From assembly GCF_020833685.1 (NCBI RefSeq), contig NZ_JACKZY010000003.1, positions 324,997-388,996 on the forward strand: a stretch of 64,000 nt of DNA. Direction: 5' to 3'. The position numbers were made by a program, and so were the translations under genes. Positions 25,297 through 33,486 of this stretch are shown here, in pieces. Under the pieces are notes generated by a model, which saw only the letters and a list, made by a program, of their open reading frames with translations, was not told the origin of the DNA and did no database searches. This stretch comes from Nitratireductor sp. B36. Its GTDB lineage: Bacteria; Pseudomonadota; Alphaproteobacteria; Rhizobiales; Rhizobiaceae. Positions within the stretch are counted from its first letter, which is position 1, and the number at the start of each line of letters is the position of its first letter.

Positions 25297-27255
25297 ATGT
25301 TTCGACAATCAAGAATCGCTCTCTGCGGACTGACCACCACCCTGGCGGTTGTCCTTGGGGGAAATGCCCACGCTCAGGACGTCAACGCTGCCGTTGCTCT
25401 GGTGGAGCAATTCATCACCGCGCACAAGACGCATCTCGACAGCATGCAAGGTCCGCTGCTCAACGATGCGCGGGCGGCGGCACCTTATGTGGTGGATGTG
25501 CTGGCGGTCGACGGGCTGCAGGGCCGCCTTGGCTTCGATCCTGTATACAATGCTCAGGACTACGATATTTCCAGTATCGAGGTCTTCGCAGACGCCGATG
25601 CACCTATCCTGCGCGGGGCGGCCCAGGTGTGGGTCGAACTCGTTAATTTCGGGCAGCGCCAGAAATTCCTTTATACGCTGGTTCCAGTACAGCCCGACAA
25701 TGTCTGGCAGATTTCCGACATTTACTCGGAAAATAATGACTGGTCGCTGGCCGATATGGCGGCCGATCTCGGGATAGACCTCAGGCGCGATACAGGAAGC
25801 GAGGTCACGCTCCAGAATGCGGGGTTTCCCATTCCGTGCGCTTTCGCATGCGGGAACCCTACGGCCGCCGACGCTGAGGAGGGCCAGGAAGCGGTCATCG
25901 TCCCCGGAATGGAAGAAGGTGACCTGCCCGGAAATGGCATCAATCCCGATGGACGCAACCTCCTGCTTATTCTCGATGCGTCGGGTTCGATGTGGGGTCA
26001 GATGGAAGGCGTTGCCAAGATAACGACAGCCCGTCAGGCCTTGGCTGGAATAGTGGGCGATCTCGATCCATCGACAAATGTCGGGCTCATGGCCTATGGC
26101 CATCGGCGTGAAGGGGATTGTTCGGATACGGAAGTTCTCTATCCTGTCGCCAATTATGCGGCGGGCCGGCTCATTCCCGCCATAGAAGGAATTTCACCAC
26201 TCGGGAAAACCCCGATCGCCAACGCACTGGAGCAGGCGGCCTCCGTGATGCCGAAATCCGGCCGGTCCTCGAGTGTTCTTTTGATTTCGGACGGATTGGA
26301 AACCTGTGGGGGCGATCCCTGTGCCGCGGCTGCCCGGCTGGCAGAATCTGGAATCGATACGCGGGTTCACGTGGTGGGCTTCGATCTGAATGAGGAAGAA
26401 CATTCGGCGCTGCAATGCATCGCCGAGAACGGCAACGGCACCTACTATCCCGCAAATGACGCCCAGAGTTTCGTCGCGGCGGTCAAGGAGGCGGTTCGGG
26501 AATCCGAGACCGTGGCGCCTGTGCCTACACCTGTTTCGCAGCCAACCGTCGAAACCGTATTTGAAGAGACGTTTGACGGCCCGGCGTTGAAGGCGGAATG
26601 GCGGGTGGAAAACCCCATTCCCGAGCTCACGGCGTTCACGCCTCCGGGCTCCCTTTTCGTCGCCGCAATTGGAGAGGCACCGCATTTCCAGAAGGCCGAG
26701 GCAACCAACCGTTTCGTTCTGGACCATCCTTTGCCTGAGGGTGATTTCGATCTTGTTCTCGATTTCAAGCTGAATGTGCAGACCATGCGTGAGGGGGTGA
26801 CGTTGTCGCTGTTCAACGCCGCCCATGATCAGGTAGGCGCACATATGTGGCTGGACCCAAAGGGCTGCGGCATTCTGCTGAACCTTTCGCTTTTCCGGAT
26901 TTCGGGAACTGATGAAGACCCCGAAAAAACGTCTTTCGACACCAACCTCTTTGGTGGACCATGGGTCGACGGTGTTTGCGATGCGGAGGGACGGGCGCGC
27001 GGGGACGCCATCGTGGAAGCTCTGGGGCAGGATGGGGCGCGGTTGCTCCTGAAACGTCGCGGCCGGGAAATCACTGCTTCTCTGGAGATGCGCGACCCTG
27101 CCACTGGGGAATCGCTGGGCTACACCACCGAATCCATCACCATGCTTCGTTTGTCGGGAGCAGCCAGTCTGCTGGGTGGCCATGGGCACAAGGCCGTACC
27201 CGGGGAGAGCCATTTTGAGTTTGATCGGTTCGCCATAGAGGTTCCAAAATCATGA
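25297..27255 (+). CDS. Secreted VWA-domain protein with DUF3828-like N-terminus and concanavalin-like C-terminus
   Basis: The ATG at 25297 gives a clean signal peptide (MFRQSR, hydrophobic core, AHA-Q) and 652 residues; starts at 25264 (TTG overlapping the upstream stop) and 25279 are possible. Domains are an N-terminal DUF3828-like region (to about residue 170), a von Willebrand A domain with MIDAS residues in DASGSMWGQM, a Thr in GKTPIANAL and an Asp in ISDGLETCGG (about 215-410), and a C-terminal beta-rich domain with EETFDGPALKAEW and PEGDFDLVLDF. VWA domains with this motif bind protein ligands through a metal ion. Its outer domains match the 23942 product, as if a VWA module had been inserted. 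Confidence 0.8.
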   Translation: MFRQSRIALCGLTTTLAVVLGGNAHAQDVNAAVALVEQFITAHKTHLDSMQGPLLNDARAAAPYVVDVLAVDGLQGRLGFDPVYNAQDYDISSIEVFADADAPILRGAAQVWVELVNFGQRQKFLYTLVPVQPDNVWQISDIYSENNDWSLADMAADLGIDLRRDTGSEVTLQNAGFPIPCAFACGNPTAADAEEGQEAVIVPGMEEGDLPGNGINPDGRNLLLILDASGSMWGQMEGVAKITTARQALAGIVGDLDPSTNVGLMAYGHRREGDCSDTEVLYPVANYAAGRLIPAIEGISPLGKTPIANALEQAASVMPKSGRSSSVLLISDGLETCGGDPCAAAARLAESGIDTRVHVVGFDLNEEEHSALQCIAENGNGTYYPANDAQSFVAAVKEAVRESETVAPVPTPVSQPTVETVFEETFDGPALKAEWRVENPIPELTAFTPPGSLFVAAIGEAPHFQKAEATNRFVLDHPLPEGDFDLVLDFKLNVQTMREGVTLSLFNAAHDQVGAHMWLDPKGCGILLNLSLFRISGTDEDPEKTSFDTNLFGGPWVDGVCDAEGRARGDAIVEALGQDGARLLLKRRGREITASLEMRDPATGESLGYTTESITMLRLSGAASLLGGHGHKAVPGESHFEFDRFAIEVPKS

Positions 27256-28286
27256 GGCGCCGTCCTGCCCTCGTTCACGCATGCATGATGCTCACCTGCT
27301 GGGCGGTGGCGATGTCTCCGGTCCAGGCGCAGGGAGTTGATCCGTCTGCTGAAGGGGAAGGCAGCCTGTTCGAGCGGGTGGAGGGCTCCGAAAGCGGCAA
27401 AATGGCAGTGGAGTTCGACGAGGCTTCTGTAGCGGAACACGACGCCCTGGCGTGTGCGGCGGGCCTCGGGTGCGAGGGATTGGCAGTTTCGCAGGATGAA
27501 GCGCTTGTCCTGACGGGGCACAATGACGCCGAAGGCGCACGTGAGGCTTACATAGAGCAATACGGAGATGCAGATGCTCTGGAGCCGGAACCTTCGAATG
27601 AGGCAGGCGAAGGGGGGGCTGATAGCGCAGGCGATGTGCCTCAGGGTAAAGACAGCCTGTTCGAGCGGGTGGAGGGGTCCGAAAGCGGCAAAAAGGCAGT
27701 GGAGTTCGACGAGGCTTCTGTGGCGGAACACGACGCCCTGGCGTGCGCGGCGGGCCTCGGGTGCGAGGGATTGGCGGTTTCGCAGGATGAAGCGCTTGTC
27801 CTGACAGGGCACAACACTGCAGAAGATGCCCGTGAAGCCTATCAGGAGGTATACGGAAATCCAGAGCCCGAATCCGAAGAGGAGGGGGCAAGACAGGATC
27901 TCTCGGTCGACGTGAAAGACGGAGGCATGTCGTTCACCGAGGATGAGGCTACCGACGGCGGCGGGGATATGTCGTTCACCGAGGAAGAGGTCGGCAGCGA
28001 TGAAGACAGCGGACTGTCCGGCGAGAAATTCACGAATGCGGAAATCGCTTCTTTCACGCGAGAGCAGGATGAGCTGTGGGCATGCGCTGCGGCGTTTGGT
28101 TGCAAGGGGGCTGCCTCGGGCCTCACGCCGCATGAGGCGCTGCATCGTCTGGGTCTGCCCGAATACTCCTATGAATGGCCGCTGGCGGCATGCGCCACCA
28201 ATGCGCCCGGCGCCTGTGACGAAATGGGGATCTCACTGAACGATGCGCTTCGGATCATGTCGCATCTGGCCAACCCCAACCGGTGA
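27252..28286 (+). CDS. Secreted acidic protein with cysteine-pair repeats
   Basis: The 344-residue product has a signal peptide (MRRRPALVHACMM to PVQAQG) and no domain I recognise. It contains two almost identical 54-residue units (roughly residues 38-91 and 135-188), each with SLFERVEGSESGK followed by ALACAAGLGCEGLAVSQDEAL. Two diverged copies follow near the C-terminus (LWACAAAFGCKGAASGLTPHEAL and LAACATNAPGACDEMGISLNDAL), giving four units with paired cysteines. The linkers are Glu/Asp/Gly-rich. It overlaps the VWA gene by 4 bp and ends the operon. The cysteine pairs suggest disulfides in the periplasm or outside the cell; function is unknown. Confidence 0.75.
   Translation: MRRRPALVHACMMLTCWAVAMSPVQAQGVDPSAEGEGSLFERVEGSESGKMAVEFDEASVAEHDALACAAGLGCEGLAVSQDEALVLTGHNDAEGAREAYIEQYGDADALEPEPSNEAGEGGADSAGDVPQGKDSLFERVEGSESGKKAVEFDEASVAEHDALACAAGLGCEGLAVSQDEALVLTGHNTAEDAREAYQEVYGNPEPESEEEGARQDLSVDVKDGGMSFTEDEATDGGGDMSFTEEEVGSDEDSGLSGEKFTNAEIASFTREQDELWACAAAFGCKGAASGLTPHEALHRLGLPEYSYEWPLAACATNAPGACDEMGISLNDALRIMSHLANPNR
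27362..27523 (+). repeat. In-frame 162-bp tandem-type repeat, unit 1
   Basis: This 162-bp segment is repeated 291 bp downstream at 27653-27814 with about six differences seen by eye, most of them silent. The unit begins CAGCCTGTTCGAGCGGGTGG and encodes 54 residues. The silent pattern and high identity point to a recent duplication inside the gene. Confidence 0.85.
27653..27814 (+). repeat. In-frame 162-bp tandem-type repeat, unit 2
   Basis: Second copy of the unit at 27362-27523, in the same reading frame and separated from it by an acidic linker of about 43 residues. The clearest coding difference is Met to Lys after ESGK. Confidence 0.85.
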
Positions 28287-28314
28287 ATGACGCGCTGCCG
28301 CCTGGTACCCGGCT

Positions 28315-30132
28315 CTAACCAAGCCAGCCCACCGGTCCAGACAATATCCGAGAGGTCAGCTCCGACTGGGTGTGGACGTTCATTTTCGAAAATGCCTTTT
28401 TCAAATGTCCACGCACGGTGCTTACCAGAATGCCAAGGGTTTCGGCGGCTTCTTCGGGGGATTTTCCACCGGCGATCAGAAGCACGATTTCGGCTTCCTT
28501 GCCTGTTAAACCATAAGCAAGCTCGACCAGCGCGAGGCGCGAATCCGCAGCGAGTTTTCGCTCTTCGCTTGTGCGAAGCACCAGGACGGAAGCGGGCCCC
28601 TGCCGCTGGAGACTTGTTTGCTTCAGGGCGTCCGGATGAAAGCGGAAACCAACCGGGACATCATCGTGAACGATAAGCGTCTCGCGATTGCCCTTTCGGC
28701 TGGCGGTATCGATCAACTCCCCGGTCAATAGCTCCCGGGTGAGCTGATTCAGGCTGCGTTGATCGGTCTCCAATAGTCCGCTGGTGGGGAACAATCGGGA
28801 CAGTGCCTCGAAATAGGTTCGGTTGGAATGAAGCAATCCCCCTTCGCTGTCGAGTATTGCGACACCGATCTGAAGTCGTTCAATGACCGATTGCAGCAGC
28901 ACGCCTAGCGTGGCGTTCATCATGACCTGGCGGTTGAGATTGAATGAACGCTCCCAGTGGGGCATCAACGAAAGTATACGCTTGTGCAAAGCGGCCTCGG
29001 CCAGATCGCCGGAGCGTTCGGCCTCGTAAATCATGCGATAGATGATCTCATTCCAGCGGCTTTCGTCGTCTATTGCATTGTAGCAAAGTTCAACGAGTTC
29101 GCCGGGGTTCATGTCTTCGGCTGATCCGAGGCTCCCGGTCATGGCGAGCAACTCGGATGTGAGTTCTGCGACGCCGATCTCGTCGCTCCCTTCTTCCGGG
29201 TGCCACTCCTCGCCGACCCACTGGATGATGCGTTCCGCAATCCCGAAGCGTTTTTCTTCCAGGAAAAGAGCTGAGCGAGCTCCTTCGATGCGCGCTGAGG
29301 CGATATCGTCAAAACCCACCCGTTCCAGGAAGCGTTCGACAGGCGGGAGAAAGCCACCGTCTCGCAACATGGCGTCTTCGCCACCAAACAAGATCAGCCC
29401 ACGTGTACCGGGAACAACCGATGCGCCTTTTGGCCACTTCCAGGCCGAGAGCATGCCCGAGAAGATGTTGTACCAATAGGAAGGTGTAGGCGTGGGCCAT
29501 CCCAAAGGGTCGGCGATCACGGAATCAATCAAGGCGCGGTCCGCGCTCATCACGTCTGCTGGATGCCGACGCTCCTTCAGATGTGAGCCAAGAAAGGCGT
29601 AGAGATGATGTAGCGACTGCTCGTCAGGCGTATCCGCGGAACCGAGCTTGCAGCGTGTCTGTGAGAAGGTTTTGCCGAACATGGCGATGGCACGCTGGTT
29701 CGGTGGCGGAGATATCAGCACGATGTGGCGCGCAAGGTCCGGCCAGGTTTTGAGCACTTCGAGTGTTAGAAGAGCGGTGATGTTAGGGACGACGACGAGG
29801 CGATGCTCCCATGGGATATCGGCGAAACTTGCTTCATAGAAAAGCCGCATATCGGCCACGGCGCGCTGCCACCCGTCCTTATAGTCCAGGTGGCCCAGAG
29901 GGTTCAGGCGGCCCGTGGACTTGCCATGTCCGCGCACATCTCCTGAATAAGCATTCCATCCCAATTTCTGGAAAGCTGACCCCAGATCAGAGAGCATGCC
30001 TGAGTGGGTGGGCTGGCTATGGCCAAGAAAAACCGCTTTGACGCCCCCCGTGGACCTATGCCCCGGGTCGACCACCCACTTGCGCAAAAGCAAGGGCTGG
30101 TTGTCTTCTCCAACCAGAAAGGCGGCATCCAT
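28315..30132 (-). CDS. LuxR-type regulator fused to a degenerate alpha/beta-hydrolase domain
   Basis: A 605-residue protein. Residues 1-270 resemble a monoacylglycerol-lipase-type alpha/beta hydrolase: AVFLGHSQPTHSGMLSDLG, then YSGDVRGHGKSTG. Where the nucleophile elbow GxSxG should stand, the sequence is VVVPNITALLTL, so the catalytic Ser appears lost. A central PAS-like region (IERLQIGVAILDSEGGLLHS near residue 425) follows. The C-terminus is a LuxR/GerE helix-turn-helix: YGLTGKEAEIVLLIAGGKS, then TVRGHLKKAFSKMNVHTQ. The hydrolase part may therefore be a ligand sensor. GGGGGA precedes the ATG. It is convergent with the secreted-protein operon and may control the 16-bp-element regulon. Confidence 0.8.
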   Translation of the reverse strand: MDAAFLVGEDNQPLLLRKWVVDPGHRSTGGVKAVFLGHSQPTHSGMLSDLGSAFQKLGWNAYSGDVRGHGKSTGRLNPLGHLDYKDGWQRAVADMRLFYEASFADIPWEHRLVVVPNITALLTLEVLKTWPDLARHIVLISPPPNQRAIAMFGKTFSQTRCKLGSADTPDEQSLHHLYAFLGSHLKERRHPADVMSADRALIDSVIADPLGWPTPTPSYWYNIFSGMLSAWKWPKGASVVPGTRGLILFGGEDAMLRDGGFLPPVERFLERVGFDDIASARIEGARSALFLEEKRFGIAERIIQWVGEEWHPEEGSDEIGVAELTSELLAMTGSLGSAEDMNPGELVELCYNAIDDESRWNEIIYRMIYEAERSGDLAEAALHKRILSLMPHWERSFNLNRQVMMNATLGVLLQSVIERLQIGVAILDSEGGLLHSNRTYFEALSRLFPTSGLLETDQRSLNQLTRELLTGELIDTASRKGNRETLIVHDDVPVGFRFHPDALKQTSLQRQGPASVLVLRTSEERKLAADSRLALVELAYGLTGKEAEIVLLIAGGKSPEEAAETLGILVSTVRGHLKKAFSKMNVHTQSELTSRILSGPVGWLG

Positions 30133-30171
30133 GTTTCATCCCCCAAGCCACTCAGACATCCGCAGCACTTG

Positions 30172-30191
30172 AAACAACTTTGAGGTTGTTT
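30172..30191. promoter_or_regulatory. Inverted repeat upstream of the LuxR-type gene
   Basis: Perfect 7-bp arms AAACAAC and GTTGTTT with a 6-bp loop, 40 bp upstream of the regulator's start codon. It could be an operator for autoregulation or a hairpin in the leader. Nothing decides between these. Confidence 0.35.
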
Positions 30192-30259
30192 ACCCGTGCT
30201 CGTGTGAACTGCACCTGAATGGCGCTGTCAGCCCTTATGCCATCTGGGGAGGACTATAG

Positions 30260-30289
30260 AAAAGGTCCGCTGAGGAGGAAAGCGGCCCC
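30260..30289 (-). terminator. Intrinsic terminator of the lemA operon
   Basis: Read on the reverse strand, the stem GGGCCGCT / AGCGGACC encloses a 9-base loop and is followed by TTTT. It lies about 55 bp past the stop of the 30344 gene, the last gene of the leftward lemA operon. Confidence 0.6.
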
Positions 30290-30343
30290 ACAACACTGCG
30301 GTAGGAGCTTGCTTCGCTGATGGGGCAGGGCGCGATGGCGAGA

Positions 30344-31369
30344 TCACTCGACATAGCGCTTGATTGAAAGCTTGGCTGCTTCGAATTCTTCCAACATGCC
30401 AGGCAAGAGGCGATCAATGCCACCCTCGGAAGCATTTTCTCCAACCAGGGTATCCTGCGCCATGAAGAACAGCACATCATCGTCCACGATGAAACCGACA
30501 TTGTGAAAACGGGTTTCCAGATCAAGCATTGTGGCCTGGGTTGCCGGTGTGAGAATGCGCAAGACATCCTGTGCAATGTCGTGCCCATTGCCGGGTGATA
30601 GCGGTCGGCCCGAGATATGAAATCTCTCGTTGAACTGTATCGATTCCGTCTTGATGTCGCGATCCAGCGGTCCCTTGTTGACAATGTTCTCCGGGCGGAT
30701 CACAGCGCGAATCCCGGTTTTCCGATCGATCCAATAGGCACCCAGTAGCGAGAAGAACTGGCCAAAGCCGCCTCTGCCGCCGCGTGCATCCCTTCGCATT
30801 TCAGGCGTGCCGAGCCCGGCCTCCATCTGCATGGCGCCCACCGCAACCCACAAAGGCATATGATCCTGTTCGCTCTTGCCCCAGAACTCACCATCGAGCC
30901 GAACTCCCATAAAGGATCCCGCCTGTAACCTGGTCAGTTCGGGTATGCGCGCCTCGATCTTCTCCAGTCTCGGCGGTTTCACACGTTGCGAACGGCGTTC
31001 GTAATTGCCTTCGGAGTCGCGAACAGGGGTTCGCGCCATCTGCCATTCGAGAAACTTTCCAGTGTAGGACCAGCCTTTTTCTCGCGCAAAGCTCACACGG
31101 CGAACGAGCCGACGGCCATCAGCGTTCTCCAAGATTTCGACCAGAAATATCGAGCCAAAAGCGAGCGTGGTGATGGCGACGGGAACAATGGGAAAGCTGT
31201 CACTCATGACGCCCGCCACCATTGTCCAGACCATACCAAGAAGCGCGAATGGGAGGGGGAGACGCTTTAGCCATATCGGAAGCACTACGCCCTGCCGGGT
31301 GTTGGAAGCATCTGGCGTCTCGACCAAAATCTCCCCTTCAAACGGATCCCAGTGCCGGCGAGCACTCAT
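30344..31369 (-). CDS. LemA-associated membrane protein of unknown function
   Basis: The 341-residue product has two predicted transmembrane segments near residues 31-80 (LPLPFALLGMVWTMVAGVM and VPVAITTLAFGSIFLVEIL) and a long soluble C-terminal domain with no recognised motif. Its start overlaps the lemA stop by 4 bp, so it is almost certainly expressed with LemA. LemA proteins are often encoded beside partner membrane proteins. A DUF3137 protein is encoded 2.1 kb away, but this product lacks the clear DUF3137 signature. Confidence 0.7.
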   Translation of the reverse strand: MSARRHWDPFEGEILVETPDASNTRQGVVLPIWLKRLPLPFALLGMVWTMVAGVMSDSFPIVPVAITTLAFGSIFLVEILENADGRRLVRRVSFAREKGWSYTGKFLEWQMARTPVRDSEGNYERRSQRVKPPRLEKIEARIPELTRLQAGSFMGVRLDGEFWGKSEQDHMPLWVAVGAMQMEAGLGTPEMRRDARGGRGGFGQFFSLLGAYWIDRKTGIRAVIRPENIVNKGPLDRDIKTESIQFNERFHISGRPLSPGNGHDIAQDVLRILTPATQATMLDLETRFHNVGFIVDDDVLFFMAQDTLVGENASEGGIDRLLPGMLEEFEAAKLSIKRYVE

Positions 31370-31941
31370 GGACGGCTGCCTGGCAAACTGATTTCGGGCA
31401 TCGCACGGACGGCTTCACTTTCCGTGGCGGTGAGGGAAAAAGGCTTTGCATGTTCAAGCCCCATCGCACGTCCAACCCAATTCGATGGGATCGCGTCGAG
31501 AAGCGTGTTGTAGCGCTCGACATTGGCGTTGTAGAGCCGCCTTGACGCGCTGATCTGGTCTTCCGTCTCCTCCAGTTGCCTTTGAAGTTCCCGCACATTT
31601 TCCGTTGAGCTGATCTCCGGGGTGTCTTCAGAATATGCAAGGAAGGCGTGGAGCGCGGCGGATAAGCCGCTTTCTGCTTTTTGGACGGTTTCGATGTCGC
31701 TCAAACGCGCATGCATTGCGGTTTGCCGGGCTTCCAGCAGTGCGTCGAATACTCGATTCTCCTGCGAGATTGCGCCCCGCACCGCGTCAACCAGAGCAGG
31801 AATGAGGTCGTGACGGCGCTTGAGCTGAACATCGATGCCTGAGTAACCGTTGGCCACCGCGTTCTTCGCTGCTGCCAGACGGTTCTGCAGGTAAATGAAC
31901 AAGAGTATAGCTGCTGCTATTATAAGAATGGTTGTGATCAT
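31366..31941 (-). CDS. lemA: LemA family protein
   Basis: The ATG at 31941 gives 191 residues, the normal LemA length; longer in-frame starts would add a basic non-conserved tail. One N-terminal transmembrane helix (MITTILIIAAAILLFIYLQNRL) is followed by the conserved NGYSGIDVQLKRRHDLIPALVDAV near residues 30-53 and LEETEDQISASRRLYNANVERYN near residues 125-147. LemA is a membrane-anchored helical-bundle protein of uncertain role. Its upstream region, shared with the divergent symporter gene, holds the 16-bp element at 32019-32034. Confidence 0.92.
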   Translation of the reverse strand: MITTILIIAAAILLFIYLQNRLAAAKNAVANGYSGIDVQLKRRHDLIPALVDAVRGAISQENRVFDALLEARQTAMHARLSDIETVQKAESGLSAALHAFLAYSEDTPEISSTENVRELQRQLEETEDQISASRRLYNANVERYNTLLDAIPSNWVGRAMGLEHAKPFSLTATESEAVRAMPEISLPGSRP

Positions 31942-32018
31942 GCCTGTTCCGAATGCCTTTCCAGCCACGGTGCCTGGTATTGTGCAGTCAGACCTAGCCG
32001 CGCGCGGGCGTGATCGCG

Positions 32019-32034
32019 TCCCCCAAATGAGGGA
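32019..32034. promoter_or_regulatory. 16-bp element TCCCCCAAATGAGGGA, copy 2
   Basis: Identical over all 16 bases to the copy at 23859-23874. It lies 77 bp upstream of lemA (leftward) and 88 bp upstream of the symporter gene (rightward), so it could serve both promoters. Confidence 0.6.
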
Positions 32035-32122
32035 GCATGCAAATCTGCCGGAATGGGTGGGAACCACATTTAAACTGCAGTAAAACTGGCTAGCTCGTAT
32101 TGATGAGTGATACCCATCTCAA

Positions 32123-33463
32123 ATGCATTCGCCTTCCGACCTGTTTGAACTCGCCCCGATCGTCTTTGTCCTGTTTGCGCCTCTCGTCTATGCGCTCATG
32201 CGCGCACGCAACGCCACACGGGATGACTTCATCTTCAATTCAGGACGAACCGGATTGCTTGCGACCATCGCCGGAATCGTGTGTGGAAATATCGGTGCAG
32301 GCACGTTTGTAGCGCTTCTGTTGTTTTCGGACGCAAGCCCGATACTCGGCGTATCCCTTGCGTTTGCGTATGCACTCGGACTCGTAATCTGTGGCGCCAT
32401 TGCTCCGCGTGTTCACCGGCAGTCACAAGAATACGGCGTTCACGGGCTGGTTGACCTGATCGTTGCAGCGCACAGGGTTCGTCATCCGCTGGCGGTGTGG
32501 ATCCCAATCGCTTTCGTCTTCCTGTTGCGCACGGCGGTGCAGCTTCTGGCGCTAGCCGCCATTTTATCCGCGATTATGCCGGTTTCGAACCTGGGTGCGT
32601 TGGTTCTGGCGAGCGCGTTCACTGGGATTTATACCGCCATTGGCGGGTATCGTGTGGCAACAGAGACGGATGTCTTTCAGGCAGGCGTCATTCTTCTAGG
32701 GCTCGGTGTGCTCACGGTTTCAAATGCCGGTGGCGCACCGCATATCGAAAACCCCTTCGATCTGGGACCCTATAAGTTTCCGCTGCTTGTTGGCGTCTGG
32801 CTCTTCATTCCGGTCAGTGCTGTCCTTGCGATCGACAATTGGCAAAGAATGGCCACGGCCAGAGCCCCGGGCGTCGCGCGAAGAGCCTTTCTGCTTGCCG
32901 CCCCGCTGTGCCTTTTCTGCTATTTGGGTATCGTCTGGTTGGGGCTCAAAGGCCATGCCGGTGAAGAGGTTCTCACAGTGCTGCGCGAAACCATGCCGGC
33001 TAATTGGGCCTGGCTGGCTGATGTCATGCTTATTGCGGTGCTCATGTCCACAATGGACACATTCGTCATGCCGTTGCTTACCAGTCTGAAGCAGACACGC
33101 TATACCTTGCGACAGCTCCAGTTGATGGTACTGATGTTGTTTGTCCTGCTTGCCGTCGTCGCCTACGCGCTGGGACCTCTTCTCAACTCCATCATCGCTG
33201 CATTCAGCTCACTCGTGGTGTTCCTGCCTGCTGTGCTAGCCGCGTTGCTCTTGCGTAATCTTCGCTCTGCATCGGCGGTTCTTTCATTGAATCTCGGCGT
33301 AGCGGTCAGCCTTATCCTGGTGGGAATCGATTTGAATTATGCTGCCTTTCTCGGCTTTGGAGTTGCGCTTGTGGCATATGCTGTTGCCTGGGCGTGGCCG
33401 CTCCGCAAAAGCATGCGGCCGCAGGCAAATCTCGAGCGTTCAATCAGCACCGATAGCCAATAA
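32123..33463 (+). CDS. Sodium/solute symporter (SSS) family membrane protein
   Basis: A 446-residue protein with about 12 predicted transmembrane segments. Family features are GIVCGNIGAGTFVALLL near residue 52, YTAIGGYRVATETDVFQAGVI near residue 170, typical of the SSS core, and LIAVLMSTMDTFVMPLLTS near residue 305, matching the family's STxDS segment. It probably couples uptake of an organic solute to sodium. Some SSS proteins are sensor modules, but there is no fused kinase here. It diverges from lemA over the 16-bp element at 32019-32034. Confidence 0.82.
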   Translation: MHSPSDLFELAPIVFVLFAPLVYALMRARNATRDDFIFNSGRTGLLATIAGIVCGNIGAGTFVALLLFSDASPILGVSLAFAYALGLVICGAIAPRVHRQSQEYGVHGLVDLIVAAHRVRHPLAVWIPIAFVFLLRTAVQLLALAAILSAIMPVSNLGALVLASAFTGIYTAIGGYRVATETDVFQAGVILLGLGVLTVSNAGGAPHIENPFDLGPYKFPLLVGVWLFIPVSAVLAIDNWQRMATARAPGVARRAFLLAAPLCLFCYLGIVWLGLKGHAGEEVLTVLRETMPANWAWLADVMLIAVLMSTMDTFVMPLLTSLKQTRYTLRQLQLMVLMLFVLLAVVAYALGPLLNSIIAAFSSLVVFLPAVLAALLLRNLRSASAVLSLNLGVAVSLILVGIDLNYAAFLGFGVALVAYAVAWAWPLRKSMRPQANLERSISTDSQ

Positions 33464-33486
33464 GAGAGGCTTTGCAGGTTGCGCGG

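Noticed and set aside
27120-28145. Reverse-strand open frame of 341 residues with internal repeats
   Set aside because: Its repeats simply mirror the 162-bp repeats of the forward secreted-protein gene, and it would overlap the VWA gene end.
30139-30146. TCCCCCAA near the LuxR-type gene start, resembling half of the 16-bp element
   Set aside because: The other half does not match, and on the coding strand it is the gene's own GGGGGA ribosome binding site.
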